Below, piece by piece: positions 57,732-60,035 of a stretch of 60,035 nucleotides of DNA; within the stretch, counting starts at the first letter, position 1, and each line of letters opens with the position of its first letter. The DNA is from Ehrlichia minasensis (GTDB lineage Bacteria > Pseudomonadota > Alphaproteobacteria > Rickettsiales > Anaplasmataceae), in assembly GCA_000825765.1 (NCBI GenBank), contig CDGH01000064.1:1-60035 (forward strand). The letters are read 5' to 3'. Made by a program: the position numbers and the translations under genes. The notes beneath the pieces were generated by a model. It saw nothing but the letters and a program-made list of their open reading frames with translations, had not been told where the DNA came from and did no database searches.

Positions 57732-58345
57732 AATAACCTTTCTTCTAAATACTTTACAGCTCCAACAGTTAAAATTATGCAATCATGCCTTAAAATATCT
57801 AAAACATTAGTTCCAATCTGCTTTAATAAAGTTACATTATGCAAATTCCTACAAGAGCAGACTACATTTTTATTATAATCCTTATCGATAATCAGAAAAG
57901 ATTTATGCTCAAAATTTCTAATAAACTGCAATACTTGCGTAGTCTTCACAAAATTAACATCAATACTATCTAAAATCAATAATTTATTACAAGAATTCTT
58001 CAATGATAAAGCAACTTTCAAGCCTAGCTTACGGACTTTTTTATTTAATGAATAAGTATGATTTCTTACTACAGGACCAAAAATAACAGCACCACCCCTG
58101 AACTGTGGACTACGCAAACTACCTTGCCTTGCCTTACCAGTATGCTTTTGCCTATAAGGCTTAGCAGTTGTACCAGAAATATCACTTATAATTTTCGCTT
58201 TATGTGTTCCAGCACGTCTTTTTGATAACTGCCAATTAACCACCATCTTCAATATGTCTGGCCTATAATTTACAGAAAATATCAAAGGATTCAAATCAAT
58301 CGTTCCAATTTTATCACTATTTACATTTATTATATTAACTTCCAT
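57728..58345 (-). CDS. rplD: 50S ribosomal protein L4
   Basis: 205 residues from the ATG at 58345 (MEVNIINVNSDKIGTIDLN); a TTG at 58360 overlapping rplC is rejected. The extended loop KPYRQKHTGKARQGSLRSPQ with FRGGAVIFGP reaches into the exit tunnel. In some bacteria L4 autoregulates the S10 operon. Confidence 0.96.
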   Translation of the reverse strand: MEVNIINVNSDKIGTIDLNPLIFSVNYRPDILKMVVNWQLSKRRAGTHKAKIISDISGTTAKPYRQKHTGKARQGSLRSPQFRGGAVIFGPVVRNHTYSLNKKVRKLGLKVALSLKNSCNKLLILDSIDVNFVKTTQVLQFIRNFEHKSFLIIDKDYNKNVVCSCRNLHNVTLLKQIGTNVLDILRHDCIILTVGAVKYLEERLL

Positions 58346-58352
58346 ATTGATC

Positions 58353-59048
58353 TCATACAATATTATCTAACTTTAAATCTTCAGTACACACAGGAAAAGA
58401 ATTTTTTGGAACTGATTTTTTTACAGCATCCTTCACAAAAACATAAGAACCTTTAGCACCAGGAATATTATTACCTTTCACAACCAATAAAGATCTTTCT
58501 TGATCAACTAAAATAACCTTAAGATTTTGTACTGTTACTTTACTGTTTCCTAAATGACCGGCCATTTTCTTACCCTTGTATACCCTACCAGGGTCTTGAC
58601 ACTGACCTGTTGAACCTTGAGACCTATGCGCAATAGAAACACCATGAGATGCTTTCAATCCTTTAAAATTATGTCGCTTCATAACACCAGCAAAACCCTT
58701 TCCTAAAGAATATCCTGTAACATCAACATACTGATTCTCAACAAAATGAGTAATAGAAACTTTAGCGCCTTTTACTACACCATCTAAACTATCAACTCTG
58801 GACTCAAATATTCTACACTTAGCAGTAACATTACTTTTCTCCAAAATTTTTAATTGAGGTTTTTTTACATTAATAGAAGATTCTACCCCTAATACTACTG
58901 CATTGTACCCATTGATGTCTTTAGTTTTTGTAGATACAATAAAAGAATCCCTCAAATGCAACAAAGTGACTGGTATTCTTCTTCCTTCATTATCAAAAAT
59001 TGCAGTATGACCTACTTTCTCTAGAAATAATCCTATTCTTTTAGCCAT
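58353..59048 (-). CDS. rplC: 50S ribosomal protein L3
   Basis: 231 residues from the ATG at 59048 ([20 protein letters not shown]), which overlaps the rpsJ stop by 8 bases (ATGGCTAA) with GGGGGC upstream. [20 protein letters not shown] and [20 protein letters not shown] are L3 signatures, with the glutamine that PrmB can methylate. Confidence 0.97.
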   Translation of the reverse strand: MAKRIGLFLEKVGHTAIFDNEGRRIPVTLLHLRDSFIVSTKTKDINGYNAVVLGVESSINVKKPQLKILEKSNVTAKCRIFESRVDSLDGVVKGAKVSITHFVENQYVDVTGYSLGKGFAGVMKRHNFKGLKASHGVSIAHRSQGSTGQCQDPGRVYKGKKMAGHLGNSKVTVQNLKVILVDQERSLLVVKGNNIPGAKGSYVFVKDAVKKSVPKNSFPVCTEDLKLDNIV

Positions 59049-59367
59049 TGTTGCCCCCAATTACCTTAACTTTTACATCCACTCCAGCAGGCAATTGTAA
59101 ACTCATCAATGCTTGAATAATTGTAGAATTAGCCCTCGGTAAACTAATCAAACGCTTATGTGTTCTAATCTCAAATTGCTCCCTAGATTTCTTATCAACA
59201 TGAGTAGACCTGTTAACAATAAACTTCATGATCTTACGAGGAAAAAAAATTGGGCCATTAACACGTGCACCACTTCTTTTAGCAGTTAAAATAATACTGC
59301 GTGCAGATCTATCAAGTAAACAGCTATCAAAGGCTTTAAGCTCAATATATATTTTTTGCGTGACCAT
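59041..59367 (-). CDS. rpsJ: 30S ribosomal protein S10
   Basis: 108 residues. [40 protein letters not shown] and the [15 protein letters not shown] block are S10 signatures. S10 also acts as NusE in antitermination. It is 7 bases after tuf, so the str and S10 clusters are fused. Confidence 0.97.
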   Translation of the reverse strand: MVTQKIYIELKAFDSCLLDRSARSIILTAKRSGARVNGPIFFPRKIMKFIVNRSTHVDKKSREQFEIRTHKRLISLPRANSTIIQALMSLQLPAGVDVKVKVIGGNNG

Positions 59368-59374
59368 AAAATAC

Positions 59375-60035
59375 CTACTCCAAAATTTCAGTAATAATAC
59401 CTGAGCCTACAGTTCTACCACCTTCTCGAATTGCAAATCTCAATCCTTGATCAATAGCAACAGGCTTATCCAAACTCACTTCGATATTTACATTATCCCC
59501 TGGCATTACCATTTCTACACCTTCTGGTAACTTTATATTCCCTGTTACATCTGTTGTCCTAACATAAAATTGCGGCTGGTAATTTGAGAAAAATGGAGTA
59601 TGTCTCCCACCTTCTTCTTTCTTCAATATATATACCTCTGCCTTAAATTTTCTATATGAATGCATTTGTCCAGGGGCACTTAATACTTGTCCCCTTTCTA
59701 CATCTTCTTTCTTTATTCCTCTTAATAATATTCCAGCATTATCACCTGCTTCCCCTGCATCTAATGCTTTATGAAACATCTCAACACCTGTACATACTGT
59801 ACTTTGCACATCACGTAACCCTACTATATCTATCTTATCTCCTACTCTAATTACTCCTCTTTCTATTCTTCCAGTTACTACTGTACCTCTTCCAGGTATT
59901 GAAAATACATCTTCTATCGACATCAAAAATGGTTTCTCTTTTTCTCTTACGGGTAAACTTATTTTCTCTAAAGCATTCATCAATTCCATTATCTTTTCAC
60001 TCCACACACCTGAGCCTGTTTCTTCTTCTAATGCT
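59375..60035 (-). CDS. tuf: Elongation factor Tu, C-terminal part (runs off the window)
   Basis: 219 codons are visible; the open frame continues through the right edge ([20 protein letters not shown] precedes the first internal Met). This covers the end of the G domain, domain 2 ([20 protein letters not shown]) and domain 3 ([35 protein letters not shown]). The N-terminal GTP-binding motifs lie outside. It is followed at 7 bases by rpsJ, suggesting a str-S10 transcript. Confidence 0.98.
   Translation of the reverse strand, partial: ALEEETGSGVWSEKIMELMNALEKISLPVREKEKPFLMSIEDVFSIPGRGTVVTGRIERGVIRVGDKIDIVGLRDVQSTVCTGVEMFHKALDAGEAGDNAGILLRGIKKEDVERGQVLSAPGQMHSYRKFKAEVYILKKEEGGRHTPFFSNYQPQFYVRTTDVTGNIKLPEGVEMVMPGDNVNIEVSLDKPVAIDQGLRFAIREGGRTVGSGIITEILE

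Overview
The window is a strongly AT-rich chromosomal segment of an obligate intracellular alphaproteobacterium of the Anaplasmataceae, almost certainly the genus Ehrlichia. This rests on the gene content (a Pal-type lipoprotein, a short class I NrdA, an Mrp-like antiporter cluster, a vertically inherited ribosomal cluster), the very AT-rich codon use, and long non-coding gaps between housekeeping genes. The gaps are filled with decayed tandem duplications, a feature described for Ehrlichia genomes and best known in E. ruminantium. The species cannot be fixed from the sequence alone. No phage, transposase, CRISPR, secretion or defence locus is visible.

Layout. 1-9.4 kb (minus strand): 5' end of ffh, an MrpD/NuoN-like proton antiporter subunit, a RatA/Coq10-like START protein, a candidate 6S RNA with its own consensus promoter, dnaK, RNase E/G, and a five-gene Mrp antiporter operon (mrpF, mrpG, an MbhD-MbhE-like fusion, mrpB, mrpC). 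10-13.5 kb: transketolase and an M32 carboxypeptidase homologue that has lost its metal-binding residues. 14.2-16.3 kb (plus): pal and purA. 17-20 kb (minus): ruvX, nrdA and tRNA-Glu(UUC). 20.3-22 kb (plus): ispA and a membrane-anchored protein with two weak FKBP-like repeats. 22.5-32.9 kb: thiO, dnaB, a small membrane protein, tadA, the rpmF-plsX-fabH operon and tgt. 34-38.3 kb (minus): pstB, dapB, a flavin reductase and two tandem ubiA copies. 38.6-40.5 kb (plus): rpmH, rnpA and a sodium/alanine symporter. 40.9-46.1 kb (minus): comEC and pheT. 46.2-60 kb (minus): tuf, S10, spc and alpha clusters fused into one compact run (tuf-rpsJ ... secY-adk-rpsM-rpsK-rpoA-rplQ), ending with pheT. Its genes overlap or lie a few bases apart, and rpmD (L30) is absent from its usual place.

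The most interesting signal is in the gaps. Downstream of fabH, dnaB, comEC and pheT (and more weakly pstB and ruvX) the non-coding DNA contains copies of that same gene's 3' end. The clearest are fabH (exact 281-bp period, two near-identical copies plus older decayed ones) and dnaB (a 24-codon tail relic still in frame with a stop). A relic of the interior of comEC lies upstream of comEC. The ubiA pair, with its upstream DNA, is a larger (about 1.33 kb) tandem duplication of the same kind, in which the second copy has replaced a catalytic Asp by Cys. Together these suggest that gaps here grow by tandem duplication anchored on gene tails and then decay, while the ribosomal operon stays free of it.

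All calls come from reading the sequence and from family knowledge; no searches, alignments or folding programs were run.
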